NCBI GenBank assembly: GCA_030323885.1
Contig: CM059200.1
Coordinates: 2,441,299-2,505,298 of the forward strand
DNA: 64,000 bases
Origin: Branchipolynoe longqiensis
Lineage: Eukaryota; Annelida; Polychaeta; Phyllodocida; Polynoidae
Direction of reading: 5' to 3'
Shown one piece after another: positions 21,085 through 33,067 of the stretch. The notes beneath the pieces were generated by a model, which worked only from the letters and a program-made list of their open reading frames with translations, ran no database searches and was not told the DNA's origin. Every line of letters starts with the position of its first letter. Within the stretch, counting starts at the first letter, position 1. Made by a program: the position numbers and the translations under genes.

Positions 21085-22496
21085 CTGCAGGAATGAAGAG
21101 TGAGTGAATGAGGGAGTGTGTGAGTCAGACAGTCAGACAGTGAGTGAGTAGGTGAGTGAGTGAGTGAGTGAGTGAGTGAGTAGGCGAGTGAGGAGTGAGT
21201 GTTTGAGTGAGTGGTGTGAGAAGGTGGGTGAGTGAGGAATGAGTGAGTATATGAGTGACTGATGAGTGAGTGGTGAGTGAGTGTGTGAGTGAGCAGGTGA
21301 GTGAGGAGTGAGTGAGGAGTGAGAATGTGAGTGAGTGAGGAGTGAGTGGGTGAGTGGGTGAGTGAATAAGTGAGTGAGAAATGAGTGAGTGAGGAGTGAG
21401 TAAGGAGTGAGTCAGTGAATATGTGAGTGAGAAATGAGTGAGTGAGGAGTGAGTAAGGAGTGAGTACGTGAGTGAGTGAGTATGTGAGTGAGAACTGAGT
21501 GAGTGAGGAGTGAGTAGGTGAGAAATGAGTGAGTGAGGGGTGAGTGGGTGAGTGAGTGAATAAGTGAGTGAGAAATGGGTGAGTGAGTGAATAAGTGAGT
21601 GAGAAATGGGTGAGCGAGTGAATAAGTGAGTGAGAAATGGGTGAGTGAGGAGTGAGTGGGTGAGAAATGAGTGAGTGAGGAGTGAGTAGGTGAGACATGA
21701 GTGAGTGAGTGGGTGAGAAATGAGTGAGTGAGTAAGAGTGAGTATGTGAGTGAGTGAGTATGTGAGTGAGAAATGAGTGAGTGAGGAGTGAGTAGGTGAG
21801 AAATGAGTGAGTGAGGAGTGAGTGGGTGAGTGAGTGAATAAGTGAGTGAGAAATCAGTGAGTGAGTGAACAAGTGAGTGAGAAATGAGTGAGTGAGGAGT
21901 GAGTAGGTGAGAAATGAGTGAGTGAGGAGTGAGTGGGTGAGAAATGAGTGAATGAGGAGTGAGTGGGTGAGAAATGAGTGAGTGACGAGTGAGTGGGTGA
22001 GAAATGAGTGAGTGACGAGTGAGTGGGTGAGAAATGAGTGAGTGACGAGTGAGTGGGTGAGAAATGAGTGTCTAGGTGAGTGAGAACTGAGTTGGTGAGG
22101 AGTGATCTAGGCAGTGAGTGAGTGGGTATGGTGACTGAATGTGTAAGTGAGTGATTGAGTGAGTGAGTGAGTGAGTGAGTGAGTGAGTGAGTGAGTGAGT
22201 GAGTGAGTGAGGAGTGGTGATTTAGTGTGAGAAGTATGAACTGAGTGACCATGTGAGTGAGTATGTAATGAGTGAGTGATAAGTGAGTGACAGAGAGAGT
22301 GTGAGAGTGAACGTGAGAGTGAGAAGTGAATAAATATCTTAGTGAGTGAGTGATTGAGTTAGTGAGTGAGAGTGAGGAGTGACTGTGATAAGTGAGGAGT
22401 GAATATCTGAGAGATTGAGTGAGTGAGTAGTGAGTGGGAGATGAGATGGTGAGTGAGCGATGAGTACGTGAGTGAGTGAGTGAGTGACTGAGTGAT
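21085..22496. repeat. (GAGT)n-derived array
   Basis: 1.4 kb of gtgagtgagtgag with recurring gagaaatgagtgagtgagg blocks, which form a roughly 34-bp period around 21880-22070. Minus-strand frames rich in THSLTHSL follow from the tetranucleotide. Confidence 0.95.
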
Positions 22497-22562
22497 TGCT
22501 TTGCTTGCTTCTTGAGATTTTACATCCTAGCAACATCTAAGGTCATATCAGGACGGGAAGAG
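22497..22562 (-). mobile_element. SINE-B tail fragment, minus strand
   Basis: ttttacatcctagcaacatc then taaggtcatatcaggacggg is the standard tail. Confidence 0.7.
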
Positions 22563-22923
22563 CTACAACAGCATATCCCAGGAAAGCCCCTGAGAATGCA
22601 GTATGAAGCATTCCCCTGGATATCAGTGGCCGCCATAGGAAGGAAAACCGATTACCCAGGATACACTGCGACTCGTGCTATAAATAGAAACTGACATTTC
22701 TCTTTAAAGAAGTAGCTATATTGTTTACATTCCAGTTGGATAATAATTATTGTGTTTATAAGGGGCAGTGGGAAGACAACCATTAATGGTAACACTGTTC
22801 CTACAATTTCTATTGTCAACTGAATAGTATATGTTTGTGGAATAATGCATAAACATTGTGAATAGAAAATGTCTTAAAATATGTTGATCTGATGAAAGTA
22901 CCAACTTTTCTGAAGCAAAACAC
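22563..22923. other. Unassigned sequence
   Basis: No element or convincing coding frame recognised. Confidence 0.5.
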
Positions 22924-23277
22924 TTAAAGTTGCATAGTCTGATGGCTTCGAGTTTCTGCAATTTTCTGAGAAAAATACATTAGATTGCTTGTTGTAATCT
23001 ATGTTTCTTTAGTTTGAAGTAACTTTTATTTTAAATGCCTAAGTTTTGAGATATTTGAAGTGCAAACATGGGAAATTAGTGTTGGCATGCATGCCAAAAT
23101 TCTGACATCATAGGCTTTAGCACAAACAGGTTCTATTAAATTGACTCAGTATTGCCTTTTATGTAGCAACAAATCCTTAATAAGTGCGCCAGTATCTAAG
23201 TTAGATATGTAGAATCAAATCCAGATAATTGGTTCGGTTTTGAAAATTTGATGCTTCATCGGACTATGCAGCTTTAA
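22924..23277 (+). mobile_element. piggyBac-like TTAA MITE, full length
   Basis: TTAA then agttgcatagtctgatg at the left, catcggactatgcagct then TTAA at the right; 354 bp. The interior palindrome reads ttggcatgcatgccaaaa. Confidence 0.85.
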
Positions 23278-23414
23278 CCTAGGTCTGATATTAAATATTG
23301 AACTTAGAAATTGTTGCGGTAAACAATTATTGCAGTTTGGTGCTCCAGGACTACGCTGCTCTGCTCGAAAATGAGCAAACAAAGCATCTGTCCAGCATTC
23401 AGGTATGTGCATAC
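23278..23414. other. Unassigned spacer before solo LTR
   Basis: It carries no recognised element. ATAC at 23411-23414 is the left TSD of the next LTR. Confidence 0.5.
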
Positions 23415-23749
23415 TGTACTAGTCTGTACATGAGCTGCACTACCACGTGATGGTGGCAGACACTGCGCTGCACACCTACGCAGTTATATTGAACTGCGCT
23501 AGATGGCGGCAGGCTAGCCACCGGGCAGGGCCCCGACTGGGCTGCCCTCTACTGCGTGTGCCTAGCACCCCCACCCCACCCACCTAGAGAGGCGACGTGA
23601 GACCTAGCGAGTGAGGGGGCAGGTCAGTGGACTGTTGATGCCGCAGAGAGCGGATAGGTTTTGCAATAAACCAGTGGAAGCGTACTGTTACTTAATCTAG
23701 GCATTCTTCCATGAGTGCATGGCTGCGTGAAAGACCGTGGACTATCACA
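23415..23749 (+). mobile_element. Solo LTR, family 2, TSD ATAC
   Basis: It starts TGTACTAGTCTGTACATGAG and ends GTGGACTATCACA. ATAC lies on both sides (23411-23414, 23750-23753). It contains ttgcaataaaccagtgg (AATAAA). A diverged copy in reverse orientation lies at 37376-37711 with its own TSD. Confidence 0.85.
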
Positions 23750-23754
23750 ATACC

Positions 23755-23904
23755 AAATTCATTTAGCATGTTTTCACTTTAGATATTCAATATGTCCAAA
23801 CTTAACCCATGAAAATAAAAGTTACTTTAAACTAAAATAAATTACTCTGAAATGATCAGCCAAATAATATATTTCACAAAACCATTGGAATATGTAATTT
23901 TAAG
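23755..23904 (-). mobile_element. piggyBac-like MITE fragment, minus strand
   Basis: tttagcatgttttcactt, aaaataaaagttacttta and ccattggaatatgtaattt match the left half of the MITE in reverse. The TIR end is diverged. Confidence 0.6.
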
Positions 23905-24249
23905 CTCGGTTCTCTATGAGAATTGCGCCAATAATATAATTTGCATCAGTTATCTTTGTAATTTCTGGGTACACAGTCATATCTCAACAAAATTTTAAAA
24001 AAGGAGAATAAACACGACGACCACCCCACCCAAAGTGCTGCCAATTTTGAAGACTAGCGGTTTGAAGAGGAGTTAGTGAAAGGCTGTCTTGAGACATGTC
24101 TTGAGACATGTCGAGCTTGTCAGAGACAGCCGGATGCTGAAGTCCCCTTGGTGACCGGAAGTGCTTCGTGGCGCTGCTTCTGGGCGGCTCCTCTACTGGA
24201 ACGTGTCCCAACCAGCTCCACTCAGCGGCAACCAGCGCGTCTCAGATGC
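23905..24249. other. Unassigned sequence
   Basis: A short direct repeat of cttgagacatgt (about 24089-24110) is the only local structure. The 75-codon minus frame at 23984-24211 has no domain I recognise. Confidence 0.45.
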
Positions 24250-24427
24250 TAACTGGGAGTGCGGTTCCCGCTCTAATGACTTATCAAAATTGATACTTGT
24301 TGCTTCCTACCCTGGGGCTCAAGCATTAATAGGATAGGGCAAGGACTGGTTGGCTTAGTGTCAGGATAATGTGACTGAGTGGGATATAGGGTTATAGTGC
24401 TGGCAGCCTGATTTTCTTGTGGGGCAT
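24250..24427 (+). mobile_element. SINE-B, plus strand, both ends truncated
   Basis: It runs from atgacttatcaaaattgata to attttcttgtggggca, where a MITE fragment begins. Confidence 0.75.
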
Positions 24428-24564
24428 GTTTGCACTCAACATATCTCAAAATGTTACCATTTAAAATAAAAGGAACTTTGATCTAATGTAAAGTAGATAC
24501 TACTTGATCGATCTAATCTCAGAAAAATACAGAAATTCAAAACCATCGGACTATGCAACTTTAA
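24428..24564 (-). mobile_element. piggyBac-like MITE left-end fragment, minus strand
   Basis: It ends with ccatcggactatgcaact then TTAA (24561-24564). The other end is truncated next to the SINE. Confidence 0.75.
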
Positions 24565-24770
24565 GTACATGCAAACATGGCGTGTGCTGATTGGATTAGC
24601 CAAGGGGGCATGCGCACACAGGGCGAGCGGATCTACGAGACCAGCGCAACAAACCATTCACTGAGCATTCCTTCCAAAGTGCAGCAATTAGAGCAGTTTC
24701 CAAGTTTGTTTGTTTGTTTAACGACTTCCCACCCCCAGCACGAGAGCATTCTCCATAGACTAATCAGTTT
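24565..24770. other. Unassigned sequence
   Basis: No element recognised. Confidence 0.5.
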
Positions 24771-25108
24771 TGTTGTTTGTTGTTTTAAGTCCTAGCAACA
24801 TCTAACATTATATCAGGACGGGTACGGACTTGTGACAGTGCCCACACATGGCAACTTTATAGTGCTGCCCAACTGGTAGACCAGGCTTCAGGCCCCATAT
24901 CCCACACAGTCACCTTATTCTGATACTGATTATCCTGATACTGTGCTAAATAAGGACATGTCCTATCCTAGTAATGCCGAGCGGTCAGGCTAGTCAGCGA
25001 TAAGTATCAATTTCATAAGTCATCGGTTTGACTCGGTTGGGATTCGAACTCCCGACCTTCCGCACGGGAAGTCTAGGCTCTACCGATTCGGCCAGCGCGT
25101 CCGGTCCA
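24771..25108 (-). mobile_element. SINE-B, minus strand, nearly complete (second head subtype)
   Basis: The tail gttttaagtcctagcaacat runs through the body to the head complement gattcggccagcgcgtccgg. The B-box complement is gggattcgaactcccg. Confidence 0.85.
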
Positions 25109-25440
25109 TATACTAATCAAAGGGACCTAAAACAAGTATGTGTACTCCAATAATAAAAGCATTGTGTCCCCATCTTTTATAAGATTTGTGTGTTTTGTTG
25201 TTGTGTTTGGGGATTGGGTTATTTTGATCAATGTGGTATACTATAAATGAACAGTGAGTGAAACTTGTCGTCGGTGCACTCATGCAAGAAGACTTGTCGA
25301 CCTACCTAGTGATTTAGATGGTTTAGACCACCTAGGTGCCACCGACCTGATGGTCTCATGTGCCAGAACTGTGTGATAATAAGCCAGTTCAGTTAAGCCT
25401 GAAAGTACCCGAATACAGTGGTTCCAGATTCTGCTGATAG
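25109..25440. other. Unassigned sequence with a short repeated end
   Basis: No element recognised overall. The last 40 bp (gtacccgaatacagtggttc and cagattctgc) recur at 26231-26270, just before another SINE-B copy. Confidence 0.45.
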
Positions 25441-25703
25441 ATTTGTTTGTTGTTGTTTTGCACCTAGCAAGATCTAAGTTCATATCAGGATGGGTACCGA
25501 CTTGTGACAGTGCGCACTCATGGCAACTTTATAGTGCTGCCCCACTAGAAGACCATGCCGCCAGCACTATGACCTGATATCTGACTCAGTCACATTATTC
25601 TGACACTGAGCCAACCAGTCCTTGTCCTATCCTAATAATGCCGAGTGCCTGGCTAGGAAGCGACAAGTATCAATTTTTAAGTCATTGGTTTCACTCCCTC
25701 AAC
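25441..25703 (-). mobile_element. SINE-B, minus strand, head truncated
   Basis: The tail and body are intact (gacctgatatctgactcagt, tcctaataatgccgagtgcc); the sequence ends at ttggtttcactcc before the head. Confidence 0.8.
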
Positions 25704-25724
25704 ACGTCATACATTTGTTATTGT

Positions 25725-26031
25725 CATAGCTCTGAGATAAGTATATTATACTAATCGTTATAATCTGCTTTACTTTAGTTTGAAGTAACTTTAATTTTAA
25801 ATGGCTAGGTTTTGAGATATCTGACGTCAAAGCATGCCAAAATAATGTTGGCAAGCACGCCAGAACTCTGACACCATAGACAGTTTCTATTAATTGGCTT
25901 ATTACGCCCTTCTATGCAGCAACAAATGCTTAATATGTGCACCAGTGTCTAAGTTGAATATGTAGAATCAAATCTAGATAAGTGTTTTGGTTTTGAAAAT
26001 TTTATGTTTTGATCAGACTATGCAACTTTAA
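25725..26031 (+). mobile_element. piggyBac-like MITE, left TIR missing
   Basis: It begins inside the element (cattgttattgtcatag, ctctgagataagtatatta) and ends gatcagactatgcaact then TTAA. Confidence 0.8.
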
Positions 26032-26283
26032 CTGGTGGGGTGTAATACACGTGAAGAGAGCGGCGGTGAAATTCCAGAAGAAAAATACAATATAGTTGGT
26101 TTTTTAACAAATATATTACAAGGATAAGAGATTGAATCCTGCTGCAATATGAATATCTGAATATAATTCGGCATTTTATTGTTTTTCCATACGGTGATAT
26201 AGCACGTGAAATCACAGGCACTCGGGGAAAGTACCCGAATAGAATGGTTCCAGATTCTGCCAATAGATGTCACTACCTTAAAG
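26032..26283. other. Unassigned sequence
   Basis: It contains the second copy of the 40-bp stretch noted at 25401-25440. No other recognisable feature. Confidence 0.45.
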
Positions 26284-26495
26284 CTGGTAGACCACACTGC
26301 CAGCAACATGACCTGATATCACACTCAGTCACATTATCCTGACACTGAGCCAACCAGTCCTTGTCCTATCTAAATAATGATGAGTCCCTGGCTATCAATT
26401 TTTAAGTCATTGGTTTGACTCCACCAAGGTTCGAACCCACGAACCCATGGGTTAGATCCCCTCATTCTCATTCAGCCATCCCTTCTGGTCTCCCA
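26284..26495 (-). mobile_element. SINE-B, minus strand, tail truncated
   Basis: It runs from tggtagaccacactgccag to the head complement cattcagccatcccttctgg. Confidence 0.75.
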
Positions 26496-26539
26496 AGGAA
26501 ACAAGGAAGGTTTCTGTTTATTAAAGTTCTTTCTGGGGG

Positions 26540-26963
26540 AAGTGGTTGGTTCATTATTGGAGTTTTACCTCCTGGTAACATTTAAGGTCATATCAGGACG
26601 GGGTCTGATGGAATCGAATCTGATGAGGCAATAATAATGCTGGAAGAACTAAAGGATAAATCATGCCATATGCATATCTGAGGATAACTCCAACAAACAT
26701 GGACATTGAAAATGTAACAATGAATATGATACATTCACAAATGAATACAAAACACTGAAATCGATCTGATATCCCACTCAGTCACATTATCCTGACACTG
26801 ACCTAACACGTCATTGCCCTATCCAAATAATGTTGAGCACCAGGATAGGTAGAAACAAGTATCAATTTTGTAGGTCATTGGTTTGATACGACCGGGATTC
26901 AAACCCCAGACCCTCTGCATGGGAAGCTTGTGCTCTATCGATTAGGCCACCATGTCTGCTCTA
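26540..26963 (-). mobile_element. SINE-B, minus strand, with 158-bp unrelated middle
   Basis: The tail (26540-26602, gttttacctcctggtaacat) is separated from the rest (26761-26963, ctgatatcccactcagtcac to ggccaccatgtctgctc) by 26603-26760. That middle stretch is not SINE and is not recognised. It could be an insertion, or two adjacent truncated copies. Confidence 0.65.
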
Positions 26964-27245
26964 CATTAACAAATTGTAGACGCTAGGCAATGTTATCCAC
27001 ACATTTGAGTAGAAATGACGCGATTCTCACAAATACGTAAATATGATACACATATGAATAACTCCTTGTATATACGTATCAACTTGGCCACCTGGAGGCA
27101 TTTGCCTTACATCCGGTCTGAGAGCGGTAACTTCTCCTGCTCAGAGGCCAGTCGCTGATCAAGACTGATGAGTCCTCATGAATATTCTGGTACCGGAAAT
27201 ACAGTGGTCCTGGCGGCAGGAAGGGTGGGGGCGAGAAGGGGGGCG
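26964..27245. other. Unassigned sequence
   Basis: No element recognised before the 36-bp array begins. Confidence 0.5.
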
Positions 27246-30200
27246 CGATGGCAATAACAATTGTATGATATGGCGAGGGGGGTGGCTATTGCAATAACAA
27301 CTGGATAACAGGATGAGGGAGCTATGGCAATAACAAATGTATGACGTGTTGAGCGAGCTATGGCAATAACAAATGTATGATGTGTTGAGGGAGCTAGGGC
27401 AATAACAAATGTATGATGTGTTGAGGGAGCCAGGGCAATAAGACATGTATGATGTATTGAGGGAGCTATGGCAATAAGAAATGTATGATGTGTTGAGGGA
27501 GCTAGGGCAATAACAAATGTATGATGTGTTGAGGGAGCTAGGGCAATAAGACATGTCTGACGTGTTGAGGGAGCTATGGCAATAAGAAATGTATGATGTA
27601 TTGAGGGAGCTATGGCAATAACAAATGTATGACGTGTTGAGGGAGCTATGGCAATAACAAATATATGATGTGTTGAGGGAGCTATGGCAATAACAAATGT
27701 ATGATGTGTTGAGGGAGCTATGGCAATAACAAATGCATTATGTGTTGAGGGAGCTATGGCAATAACAAATGTATGATGTGTTGAGGGAGATATGGCAATA
27801 ACAAATGTATGACGTGTTGAGGGAGTTAAGGCAATAACAAATGTATGATGTGTTGAGGGAGATATGGCAATAACAAATGTATGATGTGTTGAGGGACCTA
27901 TGGCAATAACAAATGTATGATGGGTTGAGGGAGATATGACAATAACAAATGTATGACGTGTTGAGGGAGCTAGGGCAATAACAAATATATGATGTGTTGA
28001 GGGAGCTATGGCAATAACAAATGTATGATGTGTTGAGGGACCTATGGCAATAACAAATGTATGATGTGTTGAGGGACCTATGGCAATAACAAATGTATGA
28101 CGTGTTGAGGGAGCAAGGGCAATAACAAATGTATGATGTGTTGAGGGACCTATGGCAATAACAAATGTATGACGTGTTGAGGGAGATATGGCAATGACAA
28201 ATGTATGATGTGTTGAGGGAGCTATGGCAATAACAAATGTATGATGTGTTGAGGGAGATATAGCAATAACAAATGTATGATGTGTTGAGGGAGATATGGC
28301 AATAACAAATGTATGATGTGTTGAGGGAGATATGACAATAACAAATGTAAGACGTGTTGAGGGAGCTAGGGCAATAACAAATGTATGACGTGTTGAGGGA
28401 GATATGGCAATAACAAATGTATGATGTGTTGAGGGAGATATGGCAATAACAAATGTATGATGTGTTGAGGGAGATATAGCAATAACAAATGTATGATGTG
28501 TTGAGGGAGATATGGCAATAACAAATGTATGATGTGTTGAGGGAGATATGACAATAACAAATGTATGACGTGTTGAGGGAGCTAGGGCAATAACAAATGT
28601 ATGACGTGTTGAGGGAGATATGGCAATAACAAATGTATGACGTGTTGAGGGAGCTATGGCAATAACAACTGTATAACGTGTTGAGGGAGCTATGGCAATA
28701 ACAAATGTATGATGTGTTGAGGGAGCTATGGCAATAACAAATGTATGACGTGTTGAGGGAGCTATGGCAATAACAAATGTATGACGTGTTGAGGGAGATA
28801 TGGCAATAACAAATGTAGGATGTGTTGAGGGAGATATGGTAATAACAATTGTATGACGTGTTGAGGGAGCTATGGCAATAACAAATGTATAACGTGTTGA
28901 GGGAGCTATGGCAATAACAAATGTATGATGTGCTGAGGGAGCTATGGCAATAACAAATGTATGACGTGTTGAGGGAGCTATGGCAATAACAAATGTATAA
29001 CGTTTTGAGGGAGCTATGGCAATAAAAAAGGTATGACGTGTTGAGGGAGCTATGGCAATAACAAATGTATGATGTGTTGACGGAGCTATGGCAATAACAA
29101 ATGTATGATGTGTTGAGGGAGATATGGCAATAACAAATGTATGATGTGTTGAGGGAGATATGGCAATAACAAATGCATTATGTGTTGAGGGAGATATGGC
29201 AATAACAAACGTATGATGTGTTGAGGGAGAGAGATATGGCAATAACAAATGTATGATGTGTTGAGGGAGTTATGGCAATAACAAATGTATCATGTGTTGA
29301 GGGAGCTATGGCAATAACAAATGCATTATGTGTTGAGGGAGCTTTGGCAATAACAAATGCATTATGTGTTGAGGGAGCTATGGCAATAACAAATGCATTA
29401 TGTGTTGAGGGAGCTATGGCAATAACAAATGCATTATGTGTTGAGGGAGCTATGGCAATAACAAATGTATGACGTGTTGAGGGAGCTATGGCAATAACAA
29501 ATGTATGATGTGTTGAGGGAGCTATGGCAATAACAAATGCATTATGTGTTGAGGGAGCTAGGGCAATAACAAATGTATGATGTGTTGAAGGAGCTATGGC
29601 AATAACAAAATAACAAATGCATGATGCATTGAGGGAGCTAACAAATGCATAACAAGTCAAGGGGAGCTATGGCAAAAACAAATATACTACATGTTAAGGG
29701 GAGTTATGGCAAAAACAAATGTATGACATGTCAAGGATAGCTATAGAAATAACTAATGGCAATAACAAGTGTATGATGCACTGAGGGAGCTATGGTAATA
29801 ACAACTTTATGACGCAATAAGGGAGCTATGGTGATAACAAGTGTATGATCCACTGAGGGAGATATGGTAATAACAAATGTATGATGCACTGAGGGAACTA
29901 TGGTAATAACAAGTGTATGATGCACTGAGGGAGATATGGCAATAACAAGTGTATGATGCACTGAGGGAGCTATGGTGATAACAAATGTATGATGCACTGA
30001 GGGAACTATGGTAATAACAAGTGTATGATTCACTGAGGGAGATGTGGCAATAACAAGTGTATGATGCACTGAGGGAGCTATGGTAATAACAAAAGTATGA
30101 TGCACTGAGGGAGCTATGGTAATAACAAGTGTATGATGCACTGAGGGAGATATGGCAATAACAAGTGTATGATGCACTGAGGGAGCTATGGTGATAACAA

Positions 30201-30295
30201 ATGCATAATGCATCGAGTGAGCTATAGTAATAACAAATATATGATTCATTGAAGGAGCTATAGCCATAGCAAATGTATGATTAGCTATCTATTAT
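27246..30295. repeat. 36-bp satellite array, ~85 copies
   Basis: The monomer is atggcaataacaaatgtatg then atgtgttgagggagct. From about 29640 it grades into a second subtype with ctatggtaataacaagtgta and gatgcactgagggag. Since 36 is a multiple of 3, a minus-strand frame stays open for 690 codons (27176-29248) with a 12-residue cycle HTFVIAIAPSTH. No signal peptide or non-repeat domain is present, so I do not call it a gene. Confidence 0.95.
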
Positions 30296-30432
30296 AAGCA
30301 CCTATGGCCACCCTGCCCCCTCCCAACACCCCTTGTGCTCCTTTGCCTGCTGCCAACAAACCAAGTTATCCACCGTACAAATTATTTGCCCAGCAAATTC
30401 GGAAAGGTGTGTCAGTCTGGTAGTATTGCTAT
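30296..30432. other. Left part of an insertion in the 36-bp array
   Basis: Non-repetitive sequence separating the array from the MITE-like segment. No element recognised. Confidence 0.4.
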
Positions 30433-30811
30433 AGACCGGGGGCCCTGTGGTACTGGGACGGCTCACTCCCTATCTCTCCCATGTGATGTAAATTTTGCGG
30501 TGCCACCTTGTGGTGGGTTTGATCGATCCAGCTGCTGGTTGGTGTTTCACATGTAAACACATATGGTTATATCATGCATGAGGCGGGTAAGCGTGAATAC
30601 ACATCAATATCGGATTGCTATGAACAGGCACACATCATCGTCGTCCTCGTCGCCATCATCACACAGCTTTCACATTCATATATACATTTGTGCATATATT
30701 GTTGCATCTGTTTGGCCGGGGGAACAGCCAGTGCACCAAGTGGTGGATTTGATCATTTTGATTACACAGTACAGGCTGAGTGAGCTGTCTTGGTATTATA
30801 GGGTCTTTGTA
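30433..30811 (+). mobile_element. MITE related to 58599-58986, left TIR decayed
   Basis: It shares with 58599-58986 the blocks gctcactccctatctctcc, tgccaccttgtggtgggttt, ctgctggttggtgtttcac and the right end gagtgagctgtcttggtatt then atagggtcttt. The left end is only weakly complementary to the right. Confidence 0.7.
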
Positions 30812-31398
30812 CAAACATAGACACTAATAAAGTCTGTACTAGACTACTAAATGACTGAAACATACAATCCTCCAAGCATTGTTTATCCCATCATTACTAA
30901 CAACCTACTTACTCAAACTACTTCATGTAGTCAAAAAACACACCTGAGGTATTAACCTTTTAAGCATAACCCTATGAGCTAGCCACACTCTATCTAACAG
31001 AATAAACAAACCATTCTACTAACACTCAGTCCATCTCAAAATGTTGATTCCAACAACATGATAGTTTTGCAATTCACAACATAGTAGGCATACAAACCTA
31101 TGAAGGAAAACTATGCACCTAACCACTCCATAATGTAAAGGTCTAATCAATACACATGTATGTATCAAGTGTGTAGGAATACAACATATAACTGCTATTT
31201 TTGTATGTGAATTGTCAAACTATACCATATGTAAGTCTTTGAATGTTTGATATTGTTATTTCAGCTGATTTGGGATAGCTGCATATATTGTAAATAACTG
31301 TATTGTCTCATGGCTGGAAGACCAGTGCCACGGCGCTGACAAACGACTTTATTCAATGAATAAACTATATTTACAAAAAAAAATAAAAATAAAATGAT
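30812..31398 (+). mobile_element. Probable LINE 3' end with poly-A
   Basis: Non-coding AT-rich sequence ends with cgactttattcaatgaat, then aaactatatttac and an A-rich tail. The 36-bp array resumes immediately after it. The tail and position fit a 5'-truncated retrotransposed sequence; no coding part confirms the family. Confidence 0.45.
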
Positions 31399-31740
31399 AT
31401 GTGAGGCGGGCTATGGCAATAACAAATGCATGACATGTTGAGGGTAGCTATGGCAATACCAACTGTACGATACATAGGGGGAGCTATGGCAATAACAACT
31501 ATGATATTTGAGGGGAGCTATGGTAATAACAAATGTATGATGCACTGAGGAAGCTATGGCAATAACAAGTGTATGACATGTCGAGAGGGACTATGGCAGT
31601 AAAAAATGTATCACATGTTGAGGGGAGCTATGGCAATAACAACCGTATGATACATAGAGGGGAGCTATGGCAATAACAAATGTATGACACATGGAGGAGA
31701 GATATGGCAATAACAAATGTATGACACATGGAGGAGACAC
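31399..31740. repeat. 36-bp satellite, continuation
   Basis: Diverged ctatggcaataacaaatgta monomers like those of 27246-30295, showing that the two blocks were one array before the 1.1-kb insertion. Confidence 0.85.
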
Positions 31741-32950
31741 AGAAGACGGGCAAAGGTAGACAACGTGAACATGGAACAGGAGAGGAAGGGAACATGGTAC
31801 ATGAGGAAGAAGTAAAGGCAGTGAACATGGAACAGGAGAGGAAGGGAACATGGGACCTGAGGTGGAAGTACAGGAAGGGAACATGGAACAGGAGAGGAAG
31901 GGAACATGGGACATGAGGAGGAAGTACAGGAAGGGAACATGGAACGGGAGATGGAGGGAACAGGGTAAATGAGGTGGAATTACACGAAGGTAACATGGAA
32001 CAAGAGAGGAAGGGAACATGGGACATGAGAAAGTACAGGAAGGGAACATGGGACAGGAGAGGAAGGGAACATGGGAAATGAGAAAGTACAGAAAGGGAAC
32101 ATGGGACAGGAGAGGAAGGGAACATGGGAAATGAGGTGGAAGTACAGGAAGGGAACATGGAACAGGAGAGGAAAACAACATGGGACATGAGGAGGAAGTA
32201 TATGGAGGGAACATGGAACAGAGAGGAAGGGAACATGGGACATGAGGAGGAAGTATATGAAGGGAACATGGAACAGAGAGGAAGGGAACATGGGACATGA
32301 GGAGGAAGTACAGGAAGGGAACATGGAACAGGAGAGGAAGGAAACATGGGACATGAGGAAGTACAGGAGGTTAACATGGAACAGGAGAGGAAGGGAACAT
32401 GGGACATGAGGTGGAAGTACAGGAAGGGAACATGGAACATGAGAGGAAGAGAACATGGGACATGAGGAGGAAGTACAGAAAGGGAACATGGAACGGGAGA
32501 TGGAGGGACCAGGGTACATGAGGTGGAATTACACGAAGGTACCATGGAACAGGAGAGGAAGGGAACATGGGACATGAGGAAGTACAGGAAGGGAACATGG
32601 AACTGGAGAGGAAGGGAACATGGGACATGAGAAAGTACAGGAAGGGAATATGGGACAGGAGAGGAAGGGAACATGGGAAATGAGGTGGAAGTACAGGAAG
32701 GGAACATGGAACAGGAGAGGAAGACAACATGGGACATGAGGAGGAAGTATATGGAGGGAACATGGAACAGAGAGGAAGGGAATATGGGACATGAGGAGGA
32801 AGTATATGAAGGGAACATGGAACAGAGAGGAAGGGAACATGGGGCATGAGGAGGAAGTACAGGAAGCGAACATGGAACAGGAGAGGAAGATAACATGGGA
32901 CATGAGGAGGAACTATATGAAGGGAACATGGAACAGAAACCGGATGAGCA
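31741..32950. repeat. 56-bp minisatellite, purine-rich, with ~549-bp higher-order period
   Basis: The monomer contains gaagtacaggaagggaacat, ggaacaggagaggaaggg and aacatgggacatgagg. gtacagg starts at 31868 and 31924 (56 bp). A variant ttacacg occurs at 31980 and 32529, 549 bp apart, with matching neighbours, indicating a duplicated block. The minus-strand frame of 433 codons (CSLPVLPPHVPCSLPL-type) is a repeat artefact. Confidence 0.9.
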
Positions 32951-33030
32951 CTAAACAATTGGGTCATCAATCACAGGAAACAAATACATGCCCCTGTAGG
33001 GACAAAGCACAGACGGCAAAACAAAACAAA

Positions 33031-33054
33031 ATGGAGGCTCCATTAGTTGAGTGA
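33031..33054 (+). other. Seven-codon upstream ORF before the candidate exon
   Basis: ATG GAG GCT CCA TTA GTT GAG TGA, preceded by acaaa. It ends 13 bases before the ATG at 33068. It matters only if the candidate exon is real, in which case it could limit translation of the downstream frame. Confidence 0.2.
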
Positions 33055-33067
33055 GTGAAACCCCGGG

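Noticed and set aside
21069..22536. Long minus frames rich in SLTHSLTH
   Set aside because: Direct product of the GAGT tetranucleotide array.
27246..30295. CRISPR array (36-bp regular repeats)
   Set aside because: There are no unique spacers, the repeats are contiguous, and the genome is eukaryotic. The same applies to the 29-bp array.
31628..32929. 433-codon and overlapping minus-strand frames rich in Pro/Ser/Phe/Cys
   Set aside because: All lie in the 56-bp purine-rich minisatellite; several frames are open at once, which is expected from composition.
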